This document shows, in pieces, positions 8,227 to 17,258 of a stretch of 64,000 bases of DNA; position 1 is the stretch's first letter, and every line of letters starts with the position of its first letter. A model generated the notes under the pieces. That model did not search any database. It saw only the letters and a program-made list of their open reading frames with translations, and was not told where the DNA came from. The stretch spans positions 620,001 through 684,000 of the forward strand of contig NZ_CP157940.1 of the NCBI RefSeq assembly GCF_040207125.1, read 5' to 3'. The stretch comes from Lacrimispora sp. BS-2 (lineage in GTDB: Bacteria > Bacillota > Clostridia > Lachnospirales > Lachnospiraceae). Made by a program: the position numbers and the translations under genes.

Positions 8227-8880
8227 TTGATTAGAGAACGTTTTGCACAGAAGATACTTGACGTTAAACAAAAGGTATTAAAAATGGGAGCTCTGGTTGA
8301 GAATATTATTGACACGGCAGTGACTGCTTTAAAGACACAAGATCTTGATCTTGCAAGGAATGTTTTTGAGAAAGATGACGAAATAGATCAGTTAGAACTT
8401 GAAATTGAAAAGGAATGTATGATGCTTCTTGCCCTTCAGCAGCCTCTTGCCAAGGATTTAAGGACAATTGCATCGATTCTGAAAATCATAACAGATCTTG
8501 AAAGAATGGGAGACAATGCAGTAAACATTGCAGAGGTAATACTTGAGATTGGCGAAGACCCTATTATGAATTCCCTAAAAGATATTCCAAGTATGGCAGA
8601 TATTGCTCAGAAAATGTTAAAAATGAGTCTTGATGCCTTTGTAAATGAGGATATTGCCCTTGCAGAAAAGGCAGCTGAGAGGGACGAAGATGTTGACAGG
8701 CTCTATGAAACCGTTATAAATGATATCCTTAACATCATCACAGAAAAAAGGGGGCTTACAAAACAAGGTACTAAACTTCTGTTCTTAGGACGGTATCTTG
8801 AGAGAATCGCCGACCATTCTACCAATATATGTGAAAGAACGATATACATGATCACAGGTGAGTTAAAGGAAATCAATTAG
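8227..8880 (+). CDS. phoU: Phosphate signalling protein PhoU
   Basis: A cytoplasmic, all-helical protein of two PhoU repeats (about residues 15-105 and 115-210) that links the Pst transporter to the PhoR kinase and damps the Pho response when phosphate is sufficient. Conserved acidic/metal-binding stretches are visible: EKDDEID and DLERMGDNAVNIAE in repeat 1, and ERDEDVDRLYE and RYLERIADHSTNICE in repeat 2. TTG 8227 is preferred (9 bases after GGAG); ATG 8218 would lie directly on the ribosome binding site. It is the last gene of the operon, and the stop codon is inside the terminator palindrome. Confidence 0.92.
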   Translation: MIRERFAQKILDVKQKVLKMGALVENIIDTAVTALKTQDLDLARNVFEKDDEIDQLELEIEKECMMLLALQQPLAKDLRTIASILKIITDLERMGDNAVNIAEVILEIGEDPIMNSLKDIPSMADIAQKMLKMSLDAFVNEDIALAEKAAERDEDVDRLYETVINDILNIITEKRGLTKQGTKLLFLGRYLERIADHSTNICERTIYMITGELKEIN

Positions 8881-8907
8881 AGGCATGCCTCTAATTGATT
8901 TCCTTTA
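8864..8907. terminator. Terminator palindrome after phoU
   Basis: A perfect 22-bp inverted repeat centred between 8885 and 8886 (AGAGGCATGCCTCT at the core). It includes the last five codons and the stop of phoU, and is followed by TTATTTATATT on the plus strand and bordered by T-rich sequence on the minus strand. It marks the end of the pst operon. Confidence 0.75.
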
Positions 8908-9286
8908 TTTATATTATAAGAGTCCGGAGTATCATTATGTATGCAGCCGTAATGGAATGATTCTGGTCATCAGAAATGCAGCAACAAGACATGTGCAGGT
9001 ATGCGTTTTATTAACTGGAAAGATATGATATAATTATTTTATTCAATTAGTTTTAGATAAAATAAAACTGTGGATGTTTCATATGCACTTTGTTACGTGT
9101 TTTTAGACACTCTGTGACTCGGTTAATCCAGAGGATCATAAGCGCAAAGGTTGGTGAAATCAGGCCGAGTCCCAAATTCCCAGTCCAGCTGCGGCCATAT
9201 CGAGCATAGCAATCCGTATATTGGCAGTAACAGAGCTCTATGATGAATTAATAAATTTAAAGGTTTGATAAGGAGATTTGTTCCAT
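8908..9286. other. Intergenic region between phoU and the Atl gene
   Basis: No complete gene. The stretch 9110-9266 is less AT-rich and has an open frame without a start that ends at 9268 (AAAISSIAIRIL in its middle), so it may be the 3' remnant of a lost gene. The rest is AT-rich and featureless. Confidence 0.35.
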
Positions 9287-9586
9287 ATGACACAGTTTAC
9301 CGAGGAAGTCCTTGTAATAATAAAGGGAATACCATATGGGAGAGTTATGAGCTACGGACAGGTTGCAAGGCTTGCAGGAAATACTAGAGGAGCAAGGCAG
9401 GTAGTCAGGATACTTCATTCCATGTCTGAGAAGTACAATCTCCCATGGCACCGGATAATTAACTCCAAAGGCAAAATATCAATCACGGATAAAAGACATG
9501 CAGCTATTCAAAGAGAAATTCTTATATCAGAAGGAGTGGAAGTATCTGAGGACGGATGCATAGATATTTCTACATATGGAATATGA
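9287..9586 (+). CDS. Alkyltransferase-like (Atl/MGMT-family) DNA-binding protein
   Basis: A 99-residue protein corresponding to the C-terminal DNA-binding domain of O6-alkylguanine-DNA alkyltransferases. It has PYGRVMSYGQVARLAG, the winged-helix recognition segment GARQVVRIL, and PWHRII. The catalytic cysteine of true alkyltransferases (PCHR) is Trp here, which defines the Atl class. Those proteins cannot take over the alkyl group but bind O6-alkylguanine and, in studied members, hand the lesion to nucleotide excision repair. ATG 9287 is placed 11 bases after AGGAG; the alternative TTG 9278 is too close to it. Monocistronic. Confidence 0.88.
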   Translation: MTQFTEEVLVIIKGIPYGRVMSYGQVARLAGNTRGARQVVRILHSMSEKYNLPWHRIINSKGKISITDKRHAAIQREILISEGVEVSEDGCIDISTYGI

Positions 9587-9663
9587 GCACGCTCTACTTG
9601 CCGGACTTACAATATCATTTTCACGGAATGGATCCAAACTGGGTGGTCAACCATGCTTATAAT

Positions 9664-10476
9664 CTACTTAGCTTTAATTGGGAAACAAACCTCCGTAATC
9701 ATTTCTTTTGGTTGATTTTCTGTTTTGGGTGAGATGTGGTATATATTAAATATATTCCCATTGAAATCATACCCATTCTCATTAATCCATTTTGCAATAT
9801 CCGCATTTACAGCAAATAATTGAGGATATTCCCCTTTAAAAGTCAAGGAAGCTACTTTTATAGGCTGAATCTCTTTAAAGCGTATATCTTCAAAATCTTT
9901 ATGCATTTCTGAAATTGACCTCTGTATTTCTACTGATAATCCATTGGGCGTATCCTCATGAATAATGGCAATATCATAATTAGGTACTGTATATTGTAAA
10001 TTCAAATGAGCTGTTTTCAGACCCAGTCCAATCCACAGCTGCCCTTCCTCTTCATATTTAGATATTGTTTTGGTGTAACTAACTACTTTACGCTGTGGGA
10101 TTTCTTTAATGGCAATATCACAGTTTGTAAAAACAGACTTTTCATCAAGACTTTTTATCGCTGTATTGAGCATCATTATCTGCCTTTGCAGAGTATTCAG
10201 GTCTTCTTGTTTCTGTGAGAGCTGTAACTGTAAATATTTTTTCCAACTTTCTGTATCTTCATATTGGCTAAGAATCTGCTTAATGATAGTTAGACTTAAT
10301 CCCATTGCTTTTAGTGATTGTATTCTATTGGCACAAACCAACTGTTCTTCTTCATAGTATCGGTATCCGCTGTATTTATCAATCTGTGCTGGCTTTAATA
10401 ATTCTATTTCATCATAATGGCGCAGCATATTAATACTTATTTTAGACAGCATAGCAAAATCTCCGATTTTTAGCAT
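9664..10476 (-). CDS. MerR-family regulator with GyrI-like effector-binding domain
   Basis: A 270-residue transcription regulator. Residues 1-70 form a MerR winged helix (LKIGDFAMLSKISINMLRHYDEI, then GYRYYEEEQL), followed by a coiled-coil dimer helix (about 75-115). A C-terminal GyrI/AraC-type effector-binding domain (about 125-270, ending TEVCFPI) resembles the BmrR/Mta class that senses drugs or cations. ATG 10476 is used because AAAGGAG lies 9 bases before it. It is divergent from the ABC ATPase at 10625, an arrangement typical of MerR regulators that activate an adjacent exporter. A parallel module with an AraC-type partner lies at 36.7-39.7 kb. Confidence 0.88.
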   Translation of the reverse strand: MLKIGDFAMLSKISINMLRHYDEIELLKPAQIDKYSGYRYYEEEQLVCANRIQSLKAMGLSLTIIKQILSQYEDTESWKKYLQLQLSQKQEDLNTLQRQIMMLNTAIKSLDEKSVFTNCDIAIKEIPQRKVVSYTKTISKYEEEGQLWIGLGLKTAHLNLQYTVPNYDIAIIHEDTPNGLSVEIQRSISEMHKDFEDIRFKEIQPIKVASLTFKGEYPQLFAVNADIAKWINENGYDFNGNIFNIYHISPKTENQPKEMITEVCFPIKAK

Positions 10477-11513
10477 TTCCCTCAACTCCTTTCGATATAT
10501 ATCTTATCATACCTCATAATACCATGATAGCGTCAAGTCTTTTTTACTTTTTATGAATGGTATTGACTCTCACATTATACGAGGGTATATACTGATGCCA
10601 TCTTATAAGAATGGAGGTATAAAAATGAACGCTATATCAATTAAAAACTTAACCAAAGCATATAAAGACGGTAAAATAGCGCTTAATGAGATGTCTCTTG
10701 ATATTAAAAAGGGAGAAATATTCTCTTTGTTAGGAACAAATGGAGCAGGTAAAACCACACTTATTAATATCTTAACTACCTTTTCGGAGCCAACGTCCGG
10801 TACAATAAATATTTTGGACAAGGATATAAAAAAGGATAGAGACTTTGTACGTTCAAAAATTGCTTGTGTTGCACAATCACTTTCTATTGATGATTATTTA
10901 ACATTAAAAGAAAATATGATTTTTCAAAGCCGATTGTATGGTATCGATAAAACAACAGCGCTCCAAAGAATTGATACCCTTATTACAATATTCGATTTAA
11001 AAGATTATATAAATAAGAAGGTAGCGTTATGTTCTGGAGGAATAAAACGGCGATTAGATATTGCAATGAGTATGATACCCTTTCCACAAATACTTTTCCT
11101 TGATGAACCAACAGTAGGCATGGATATCCAGTCTCGTATGGCTATGTGGGAAATGTTAAAGAGAATAAAAAAAGAGTTGCATACAACAATTATCTTAACA
11201 ACACATTATCTTGAGGAAGCTGATATATTAAGTGATACCATCTGTTTTATAAAAGATGGAAATAGGATACTTCAAGATTCTCCATCAAATTTAAAACATT
11301 ACACAAAGCAGAATCTGATTAAAATTTATTTGGGCAATCAAAATGATACGGAAAAAATACAGAAAAATTTGGCAAGTGTGGAGTGTGTAGATTCAAGTTC
11401 TCTGGAAGGAAATGTTATAAATCTATATGTAGCAGATTGTCATAAGAACCTGCCCGAAATCAATCCATCTTTAGCTTTTGGAACGTTTAATAAGCTATCT
11501 ATATGCATTATAA

Positions 11514-11555
11514 AAGTCCCCCACTTCAAATGCGAAAGCAGTAAGTGGGGGACTT
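11514..11555. repeat. 13-bp perfect stem-loop inside the insert at the end of the truncated ATPase
   Basis: Arms AAGTCCCCCACTT (11514-11526) and AAGTGGGGGACTT (11543-11555) pair perfectly around a 16-base loop. It lies at the point where homology to exporter ATPases stops, so it belongs to the inserted or joined DNA rather than to the gene. Confidence 0.65.
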
Positions 11556-11582
11556 GCTTGTGTCAGGGTGGTTTTAAAACGA

Positions 11583-11631
11583 TTTTGAGGCTTAAAAACA
11601 GGGGGAAAAGTGCTGTTTTTGAGCCTCAAAA
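11583..11631. repeat. 19-bp stem-loop next to the first
   Basis: Arms at 11583-11601 and 11613-11631 (TTTTGAGGCTTAAAAACAG and its complement, with one G-T pair) around an 11-base loop, flanked by A-rich DNA. Together with the hairpin at 11514-11555 it gives a 120-base structured block of unknown origin; it may also end transcription from either side. Confidence 0.6.
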
Positions 11632-11744
11632 AATAGCAAAAAATTAGATGACATAAATTGGCTTATCTAAAAGATATTGGTTCAAAACTCCTTCACTGCA
11701 TAAAACTGATTTACTTTTTCTATGATAATTTGTTAAAAATAAAA

Positions 11745-12749
11745 TTATGCCTTAGCCTTACGGATTTCTTCGGTGAGCACAGGAAGAACCTCAAATAAAT
11801 CTCCAACAATGCCATAATCAGCAACACCAAAGATCGGTGCATCAGGGTCTTTGTTGATGGCAATCACGACATCCGAACTGCTCATTCCGGCAAGATGCTG
11901 AATTGCGCCGGAGATACCACAAGCAATATAAAGTTTGGGCCCAACCGTTTTTCCGGTCTGTCCTACCTGATGCGGGTGAGAAATCCAGCCTGCGTCAACT
12001 GCTGCACGGGAAGCACCGACTGTGGCACCGAGAACTTCGGCAAGCGCTTTAATTGGAGCAAACCCTTCCGGTCCTTTCACACCGCGTCCACCGGATACAA
12101 TAATCTGTGCACCTTCTAAGTCGATTGTTTCTGCATCCATTTCTTTGATCAGTTCAAGAATCTGTGTGCGGATATCAGATTTGGGGATATGGATATTTTC
12201 CCGGATAATTTCGGCATGAGAGATTGCCTCGTCGGGCATTTTAAACACACCGGGCCGTACGGTACCAAGCTGAGGACGGTGGTCCGGACACATGATCGTG
12301 GCCATTAAGTTCCCGCCAAATGCAGGACGTGTCCATGCAACGTTTCCGGTTTGTTCATCAATATCCAATGAAGTACAGTCTGCGGTCAGACCGGTTTTTA
12401 AACGGCATGCAATACGTGGACCGAGATCGCGTCCATTGTTTGTGGCTCCAATCAGCATACTGGTCGGACCATATTTTTTCACTAATTGTTCTATAACGGC
12501 GGTGTAGGCGTCCGTAGAGTAATTCTGATATTCTTCTCCCTCGACCACAATGATTTTATCGGCACCGTGTGCGGAGACGGCTTCAATAGCCGGGGTGACA
12601 TGATTGCCAATAATGATGGCAGCAAGGTTGCCGCCCTGTTTTCCGGCCATGTCTTTACCCGGACTTAAGAGCTCAAGACCGACTTTTTTTGCGGAACCAT
12701 CCTCTTTTGTTTCGATAAATACCCAAAGATCTTTGCTTTTGACTTCCAT
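11745..12749 (-). CDS. etfA: Electron transfer flavoprotein alpha subunit (EtfA, Bcd-associated type)
   Basis: A 334-residue FAD-carrying subunit that passes electrons between an acyl-CoA dehydrogenase and other carriers. The C-terminal FAD domain is complete: VSGGRGVKGPE, GASRAAVDAGW, VGQTGKTV, GISGAIQHLAGM and INKDPDAPIF. The N-terminal half has LIGATNNGRDLGPRIA. This is the form found beside butyryl-CoA dehydrogenases in Clostridia, distinct from the FixB-like copy at 15178-16104. It ends the minus-strand arm; ATG 12749 is 9 bases after AGGAGG and 13 bases downstream of etfB. No ferredoxin domain is fused. Confidence 0.93.
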   Translation of the reverse strand: MEVKSKDLWVFIETKEDGSAKKVGLELLSPGKDMAGKQGGNLAAIIIGNHVTPAIEAVSAHGADKIIVVEGEEYQNYSTDAYTAVIEQLVKKYGPTSMLIGATNNGRDLGPRIACRLKTGLTADCTSLDIDEQTGNVAWTRPAFGGNLMATIMCPDHRPQLGTVRPGVFKMPDEAISHAEIIRENIHIPKSDIRTQILELIKEMDAETIDLEGAQIIVSGGRGVKGPEGFAPIKALAEVLGATVGASRAAVDAGWISHPHQVGQTGKTVGPKLYIACGISGAIQHLAGMSSSDVVIAINKDPDAPIFGVADYGIVGDLFEVLPVLTEEIRKAKA

Positions 12750-12762
12750 GAATGTTTCCTCC

Positions 12763-13566
12763 TTAAATGATACCAGCGTCGCTCATAAGAGAGAACAGCT
12801 TTTTAGCTGCATCTGCGCCGGATTCTTCTTCGATTTTGACACCGCCGCTTTTTCTGGGCGGCACGAAAGTTTTCTTGACTTTTGTAGGAGAACCTTTTAG
12901 ACCGGCGTGCTCCAGATTGAGGTCAGGAAGATCTGCTGCTGTGATATTTGGAATCTCAGCTTTGTTTGCTGCCATTTTACGCTTAATGGTAGGATGTCTT
13001 AAATCCCAGGAAGGCTTTGTATATGTGACGACGCAGGGAAGGGCAGAAGCAATAATCTGAATGCCTTCTTCGGTTTCCTTTTTAACTTTAATCCGGTCGC
13101 CGTCAAGTTCTGCTTCCAGGGCATAAGTAATCTGCGAATAGCCAAGATGCTCCGCAATTTCAGGACCTACCTGTGCAGTATCGCCATCAATTGCCTGCTT
13201 GCCGCAGAAGATAAGATCAAAAGCTCCTTCGGTTTCTTCGATTTTTTTTATGGCCTCAGAAAGAATGTAGCTTGTGGCAAGGGTATCGGAACCGCCGAAT
13301 GCACGGTCAGTTACCAGATAGGCGGTGTCAGCGGCAATGGACAGACATTCTTTCAGTGCATTCTTTGCCTGTTCCGGTCCCATGGAAAGAACGGTGATCT
13401 TGGTGTCAGGATTGGCATCTTTTATTCGTGCAGCCGCCTCTAAGGCATATCCGTCAAATGGATTAACGATGGATGGCACACCTTCGCGGATCAGTGTATT
13501 TTTTACGGGATCAATCTTGATCTCGGTAGTATCGGGTACTTGTTTTACGCATACAAGTATATTCAT
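12763..13566 (-). CDS. etfB: Electron transfer flavoprotein beta subunit (EtfB, possible bifurcating type)
   Basis: The 267-residue partner of the EtfA immediately downstream. The nucleotide-binding motif reads CGKQAIDGDTAQVGPEIAE; DGDTAQVGP is the form seen in EtfB proteins that hold a second FAD and bifurcate electrons, as in clostridial Bcd-Etf. The other EtfB in this window has DLYAQEVG instead. The C-terminal recognition loop region (NITAADL) is present. ATG 13566 has GGAGG 8 bases upstream and is preferred to ATG 13572. The bifurcating role is inferred from motif and context; no ferredoxin gene is nearby. Confidence 0.92.
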   Translation of the reverse strand: MNILVCVKQVPDTTEIKIDPVKNTLIREGVPSIVNPFDGYALEAAARIKDANPDTKITVLSMGPEQAKNALKECLSIAADTAYLVTDRAFGGSDTLATSYILSEAIKKIEETEGAFDLIFCGKQAIDGDTAQVGPEIAEHLGYSQITYALEAELDGDRIKVKKETEEGIQIIASALPCVVTYTKPSWDLRHPTIKRKMAANKAEIPNITAADLPDLNLEHAGLKGSPTKVKKTFVPPRKSGGVKIEEESGADAAKKLFSLMSDAGII

Positions 13567-13580
13567 GGTCATTCCTCCTG

Positions 13581-15146
13581 TTATTGTTTGTCTGCTGCTT
13601 GCAGCTCTCTTTTCTTTATTTTACCTGTGGCAGTGCGGGGGAAATCCTTTACGAATGCCACAAATTCGGGGACTTTAAAGCAAGCAAGGCGGCTTTGGCA
13701 ATAAGCGGTGATTTCATTCGCTGTCAATGCGGCGCCATCTGCCAACTTCACGTACGCTTTTACTGCCTGATTCCGGATGGAATCAGGTACCCCGATCACA
13801 GCGGCATCCTCAATCAGAGGGTGGGAGGTGAGGACACATTCCACTTCCGCACAACTGATATTTTCGCCGGAACGTTTGATCATATCTCCGCAGCGGCCAA
13901 GAAAGAAGAGCCAGCCATCATTGTCTAAATACCCCCAGTCCCCGGAATGAAGCCAGTTGTCTTTATCAATGAGCCGCTTGGTAGCCTCTTCGTCCTTAAA
14001 GTATCCGGGTATGATGGAGCGTCCGGGAGTGCCATGTATGCAAATTTCACCCTCCGAACCGGCGGGGAGTGTATTGCCGTTTTCGTCTACGATTTTTATT
14101 TCATAGGAGACGGCTGGGCGGCCAACGGAGGGCCAATGCTGGTCTCCGTACAGTGGAACGCAGGTTACGGCGGAAACAGTTTCTGTCATGCCATAGGAGT
14201 TTAGCAGCCGTACATGGAAACGTTCCTCAAAAGCTTCTTTTTCCTCCGTTCTTAAACCCATGGAAAAGTAGATTTCCTTTAGATGATGGTTCTTTTCCCA
14301 GGGCTGCACGGGTTGCAGCAGCATAGTCCGGTTCATGATGGACATGGTATCTGTAAAGTTTGCTTTATGGTCACAAATCTGACGCCAGAATCGGCGTGCA
14401 CTGTAATGCTCTACCATAACAAGAGTTGCACCGGCGCAGATAACGGGAGCCGCAGCCATTTCCTGAAAATCCATATGATAACATGGCATAGAAGTTAAAA
14501 AGATATCTCCTGTGCGCATGCCTATTTGTGCACAGTGGAAGAGTCCGCCATAAATGACATTGCAGTGGGTGTAAAGTGCGCCTTTGGGATGTTTTGTGGT
14601 GCCGGAAGTAAATAGTATCACAGCGGTTTCTTCGGCAGAGACGGAAACTTGTGCCTTTAATGAAACCGGCTGAAGCGCCATCTCTTTTTCCAGAAGATGA
14701 ACGCGGGAATCTTCGCTGAAACCATCGGTTAAAATAAGAGTGTCAAGTTTCAGCTCGTTATAGTGCTCTGTGTAAATATTCAAACAGCATGGTTCTGTAA
14801 TCACACGGGAAATATCGCCTTTTTGAAGTATGTATCTGCACTCATCAATTTGAAAGTGTTCATTTATAGGGACGGATACAGCCCCGATTTGAGCCAGAGC
14901 CAGCCAGCAGATCAAATACTCAGGTTTATTGTGAAGATGAAGGGCAACTAATTCCTGTTTACGAATGCCCAAAGCCAAAAAAACATTGGCAGCCTGTTTT
15001 ACCTTCAGGTCAAATTCATGATAGGTAAAGCAGCTTACCTCGTCATTGACAGAAATATACTTTAAAAAAGTGTGGTCTCCGTAATAAGAAACTGTTTCAT
15101 TCCATTGGCTTTGTACCGTTTTACTACCTACCATATCTGCGACCAT
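13581..15146 (-). CDS. caiC: Acyl-CoA ligase, CaiC-like (carnitine/betaine-CoA ligase candidate)
   Basis: A 521-residue AMP-forming ligase that would activate the pathway's carboxylate with ATP and CoA. Motifs: P-loop ILFTSGTTKHPKG, A5 NSYGMTET, A7 WLHSGDWGYLD, A8 RCGDMIKRSGENIS, and the catalytic lysine in A10 RTATGKIKKRELQ. Much of the sequence follows E. coli CaiC as I remember it (for example GIRKQELVALHL, SARRFW, VRLLNSYGMTET), and the neighbours fit (FixAB-like Etf, CaiA-like reductase). The ligand is therefore probably carnitine, crotonobetaine or a similar betaine, but this is not proven. ATG 15146 sits 7 bases after AAGGAG; TTG 15170 is less likely. It lies between the two Etf pairs. 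Confidence 0.85.
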   Translation of the reverse strand: MVADMVGSKTVQSQWNETVSYYGDHTFLKYISVNDEVSCFTYHEFDLKVKQAANVFLALGIRKQELVALHLHNKPEYLICWLALAQIGAVSVPINEHFQIDECRYILQKGDISRVITEPCCLNIYTEHYNELKLDTLILTDGFSEDSRVHLLEKEMALQPVSLKAQVSVSAEETAVILFTSGTTKHPKGALYTHCNVIYGGLFHCAQIGMRTGDIFLTSMPCYHMDFQEMAAAPVICAGATLVMVEHYSARRFWRQICDHKANFTDTMSIMNRTMLLQPVQPWEKNHHLKEIYFSMGLRTEEKEAFEERFHVRLLNSYGMTETVSAVTCVPLYGDQHWPSVGRPAVSYEIKIVDENGNTLPAGSEGEICIHGTPGRSIIPGYFKDEEATKRLIDKDNWLHSGDWGYLDNDGWLFFLGRCGDMIKRSGENISCAEVECVLTSHPLIEDAAVIGVPDSIRNQAVKAYVKLADGAALTANEITAYCQSRLACFKVPEFVAFVKDFPRTATGKIKKRELQAADKQ

Positions 15147-15177
15147 AGTGACACTCCTTGCGTTTGTCAAATGTTAT

Positions 15178-16104
15178 TTAGGAAAGTTTATCGATTAATG
15201 CCGGAACAATTTTGTACATGTCCCCTACAAGTCCAAAATCTGCATTCTTAAAGATCGGTGCAGCTTTGTCCTTGTTGATGGCAATGATGACCTTGGATTT
15301 ATTAATGCCGCCAATGTGCTGCACCTGCCCGGATAAACCTAAGGTTACGATTAAGTCCGGTTTTACCTGTACACCGGTAATTCCCAGGTAGCATGCTTTT
15401 GGCATCCATTTATTATTTTCGGCTATTGGACGGGAACATCCAACCTCTGCATCGAGTAATTTAGCCAGCTTGCGGCACATGTCCAAATCTTCTTCAGCAG
15501 CAAGTCCGCGGCCTATATCTATAATCCGTTTTGCGGCTGCCAGATTCACGGCACCTTCCTTTTTTTCATTGCGGGAGATACGTGGGATGGAACCTTCCGG
15601 TGCGCCTTCAATGGCCCTTATATCTGTGGTTTCCCCTCCGGCAGGCGCCACATCGAAGATACCGCCTGCGATGGTCACTATGCCGTAAGGCTTTGTAAAT
15701 ATCTCTTTACGCTGTGCGGTGCCGCCATACACCATGCGGCTGCAGATAAATTTATCTTCTTCGACGGAAAGATTATTGGCACCGCTGATGACAGCGGTAT
15801 CTAAATATACGGAAATTTTTCCGGCTAACAGGTGTCCGCGTATGCTGTTGTTCACCAGCACAATGGCATTTGGAACCGCCTTTATTTCGGCAGCGATGGC
15901 AGACGCGTAATCCTCCGGTGCACCTTCTTCGGCAACGGGACAGAAAATGATTTTGTCCGCCGAGCAGTTTGCAGCAGCTTTTGCAGCAGTCTCATCGCCG
16001 AAAACAATGGCAGTAACACTGTCAGCCAGAGTTTTTGCTCCGCAGCAGAACTCGGGAAGCACAGAGTAATTATCACTTACAATAAAAATAGATGGAATAG
16101 CCAT
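15178..16104 (-). CDS. fixB: FixB-like electron transfer flavoprotein alpha subunit
   Basis: The second EtfA of the cluster, 308 residues. It has the FixB-type motifs CSRPIAENNKWMPKACYLGI, VKPDLIVTLGLSGQVQHIGG and INKDKAAPIFKNADFGLVGD, closely resembling E. coli FixB, which serves anaerobic carnitine reduction. It binds FAD and pairs with the EtfB just upstream (30-base gap). The short N-terminal domain (about 30 residues less than the other EtfA) is typical of FixB. Its likely electron acceptor is the CaiA-like dehydrogenase at 21.2 kb. ATG 16104, 9 bases after GGAGG. Confidence 0.9.
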   Translation of the reverse strand: MAIPSIFIVSDNYSVLPEFCCGAKTLADSVTAIVFGDETAAKAAANCSADKIIFCPVAEEGAPEDYASAIAAEIKAVPNAIVLVNNSIRGHLLAGKISVYLDTAVISGANNLSVEEDKFICSRMVYGGTAQRKEIFTKPYGIVTIAGGIFDVAPAGGETTDIRAIEGAPEGSIPRISRNEKKEGAVNLAAAKRIIDIGRGLAAEEDLDMCRKLAKLLDAEVGCSRPIAENNKWMPKACYLGITGVQVKPDLIVTLGLSGQVQHIGGINKSKVIIAINKDKAAPIFKNADFGLVGDMYKIVPALIDKLS

Positions 16105-16133
16105 ATCAATGATCCTCCTTTACTAGATTGATT

Positions 16134-16895
16134 TTAGAAACCTTCTTTCTTTAAGAACTGAACCAGTGCGCTCACTGCTTCCTCACCATCTCCCTCAATA
16201 ATCTCCTGGCGGCGGTCCTGCGCGGCAGGAGCCAGCTGTTCTAATGTCTGGGTCGATGCATCGGTTTTTGCTTCAATGGTCAACTCATTAACAGGCTTTT
16301 TGCCAGCTTTCATAATGTCACGCATACTCGGTACGGCCGGGATGTTGATTTCAGAAGAAACGGATAATACTGCGGGAAGGGGAATTTCCAATGCCTCCAC
16401 CCCGTTTTCTAAGGTGCGTTCCACTAAAAGCGTGGACTCTGATAATACTTTAATGCCGGTGATATTGTTCATAACAGGAATACCAAGCAAAGTGCCGGCC
16501 TGGATGCCGACTTCCTGCGCATAGAGATCACTGGAACCTGCTCCGCATATTACAACATCGTATTCCATGAGCTTTAATGCCCCGGCGATTGCCTTGGCAG
16601 TCTGCAGAGAATCAAAACATTCATCGGAGTCATCCGGTACAAGGCTTAATTCGTCTGCGCCTCTGGATAAAATATCTTTTCGGATTTTTGAATTTGCTAA
16701 AGAGGCTGCCGGACCAATGCTGAGTGCAGTCATAGTTCCGTTAGTTTCTGATGCTAACTGCTTTCCGGTTTCAAGGGCATTCAAATCATACTGGCTGATT
16801 TTTAAGGAAGCGCCAGTCATGGACAATTCACGATTTGGAAGGATGCTGATTTCTTCTTCGTTTGGAACAATTTTACAACATGCAATTATTTTCAT
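16134..16895 (-). CDS. fixA: FixA-like electron transfer flavoprotein beta subunit
   Basis: The 253-residue partner of FixB. It has CGAGSSDLYAQEVG in the nucleotide-binding loop, VPSMRDIMKAGKKPV, and the C-terminal IIEGDGEEAV, all FixA-type features rather than those of the second EtfB in the window. It is the first gene of the minus-strand arm. ATG 16895 is chosen (GGGTGA 6 bases upstream) over GTG 16904. Electrons would enter this Etf from an unknown donor and pass to the CaiA-like enzyme; the FixC and FixX quinone branch of E. coli is not in the window. Confidence 0.9.
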   Translation of the reverse strand: MKIIACCKIVPNEEEISILPNRELSMTGASLKISQYDLNALETGKQLASETNGTMTALSIGPAASLANSKIRKDILSRGADELSLVPDDSDECFDSLQTAKAIAGALKLMEYDVVICGAGSSDLYAQEVGIQAGTLLGIPVMNNITGIKVLSESTLLVERTLENGVEALEIPLPAVLSVSSEINIPAVPSMRDIMKAGKKPVNELTIEAKTDASTQTLEQLAPAAQDRRQEIIEGDGEEAVSALVQFLKKEGF

Positions 16896-17258
16896 AGTAA
16901 TCACCCATCTGTCCTTTCTTTACATTGTAATTTATTTTGTCTGTAAGAACAAGTACTTTCTCGTGAAAGCAATGTGCTTGTTTTTATATTAACAAAAAGA
17001 TTTATTTTGTCAACAGGTGAAAAGAAAAAATGTTAACTTTTGTGAGAAATATTAAAAAAAGCGTTGGGTAAAAATGCGAAAAAAAAGTGGTTTATAACCT
17101 AAAAATGTAAAATGTGCATGAAAAACATAGTTAAAAATTAGACGAAATATAGTTTGACTTATGATTTATGTGCATGTTATACTAAAACACACAACTTGAA
17201 AAGGATGTCGATTTTCCTTGATTTCACGTAAAAGTAAAACGGAAAGGGAGTGCAGATC
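16896..17258. promoter_or_regulatory. Divergent promoter region of the two acyl-CoA arms
   Basis: A 360-bp AT-rich region between fixA (minus) and the first CoA-transferase (plus). Plus-strand promoter: TTGACT (17154-17159), 18-bp spacer, TATACT (17178-17183). Minus-strand candidate: TTGACA read from 17013-17008 and TATAAA from 16988-16983, with a long 19-bp spacer. TTTATTTTGTC occurs twice (about 16929 and 17001), and ATGTGCATG occurs twice (about 17112 and 17168), the second overlapping the plus-strand spacer. These repeats are candidate regulator sites; the LacI-type gene at 26.9 kb is one possible binder. Confidence 0.55.

Larger units (their letters stand above)
10625..11647 (+). pseudogene. 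ABC-2 type exporter ATPase, C-terminus replaced; partner permease absent
   Basis: The first 230 residues are a normal drug/antibiotic ABC ATPase: LGTNGAGKTT (Walker A), SGGIKRRLDIA (signature), [12 protein letters not shown] (Walker B), [10 protein letters not shown] (H-loop). They align closely with the intact ATPase at 38061-39011. After about nt 11460 the homology ends; the usual LEDVFI segment is missing and the frame runs into two strong stem-loops, ending in low-complexity sequence. The ABC-2 permease that should follow is absent, as the next gene is etfA on the other strand. The cassette may still fold, but the exporter is not complete. Start ATG 10625 follows GGAGG at a normal distance. 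Confidence 0.75.

Noticed and set aside
11895-16992. Many plus-strand frames of 60-140 codons across the Etf/ligase region
   Set aside because: They are shadows of the minus-strand genes, which have clear motifs and ribosome binding sites.
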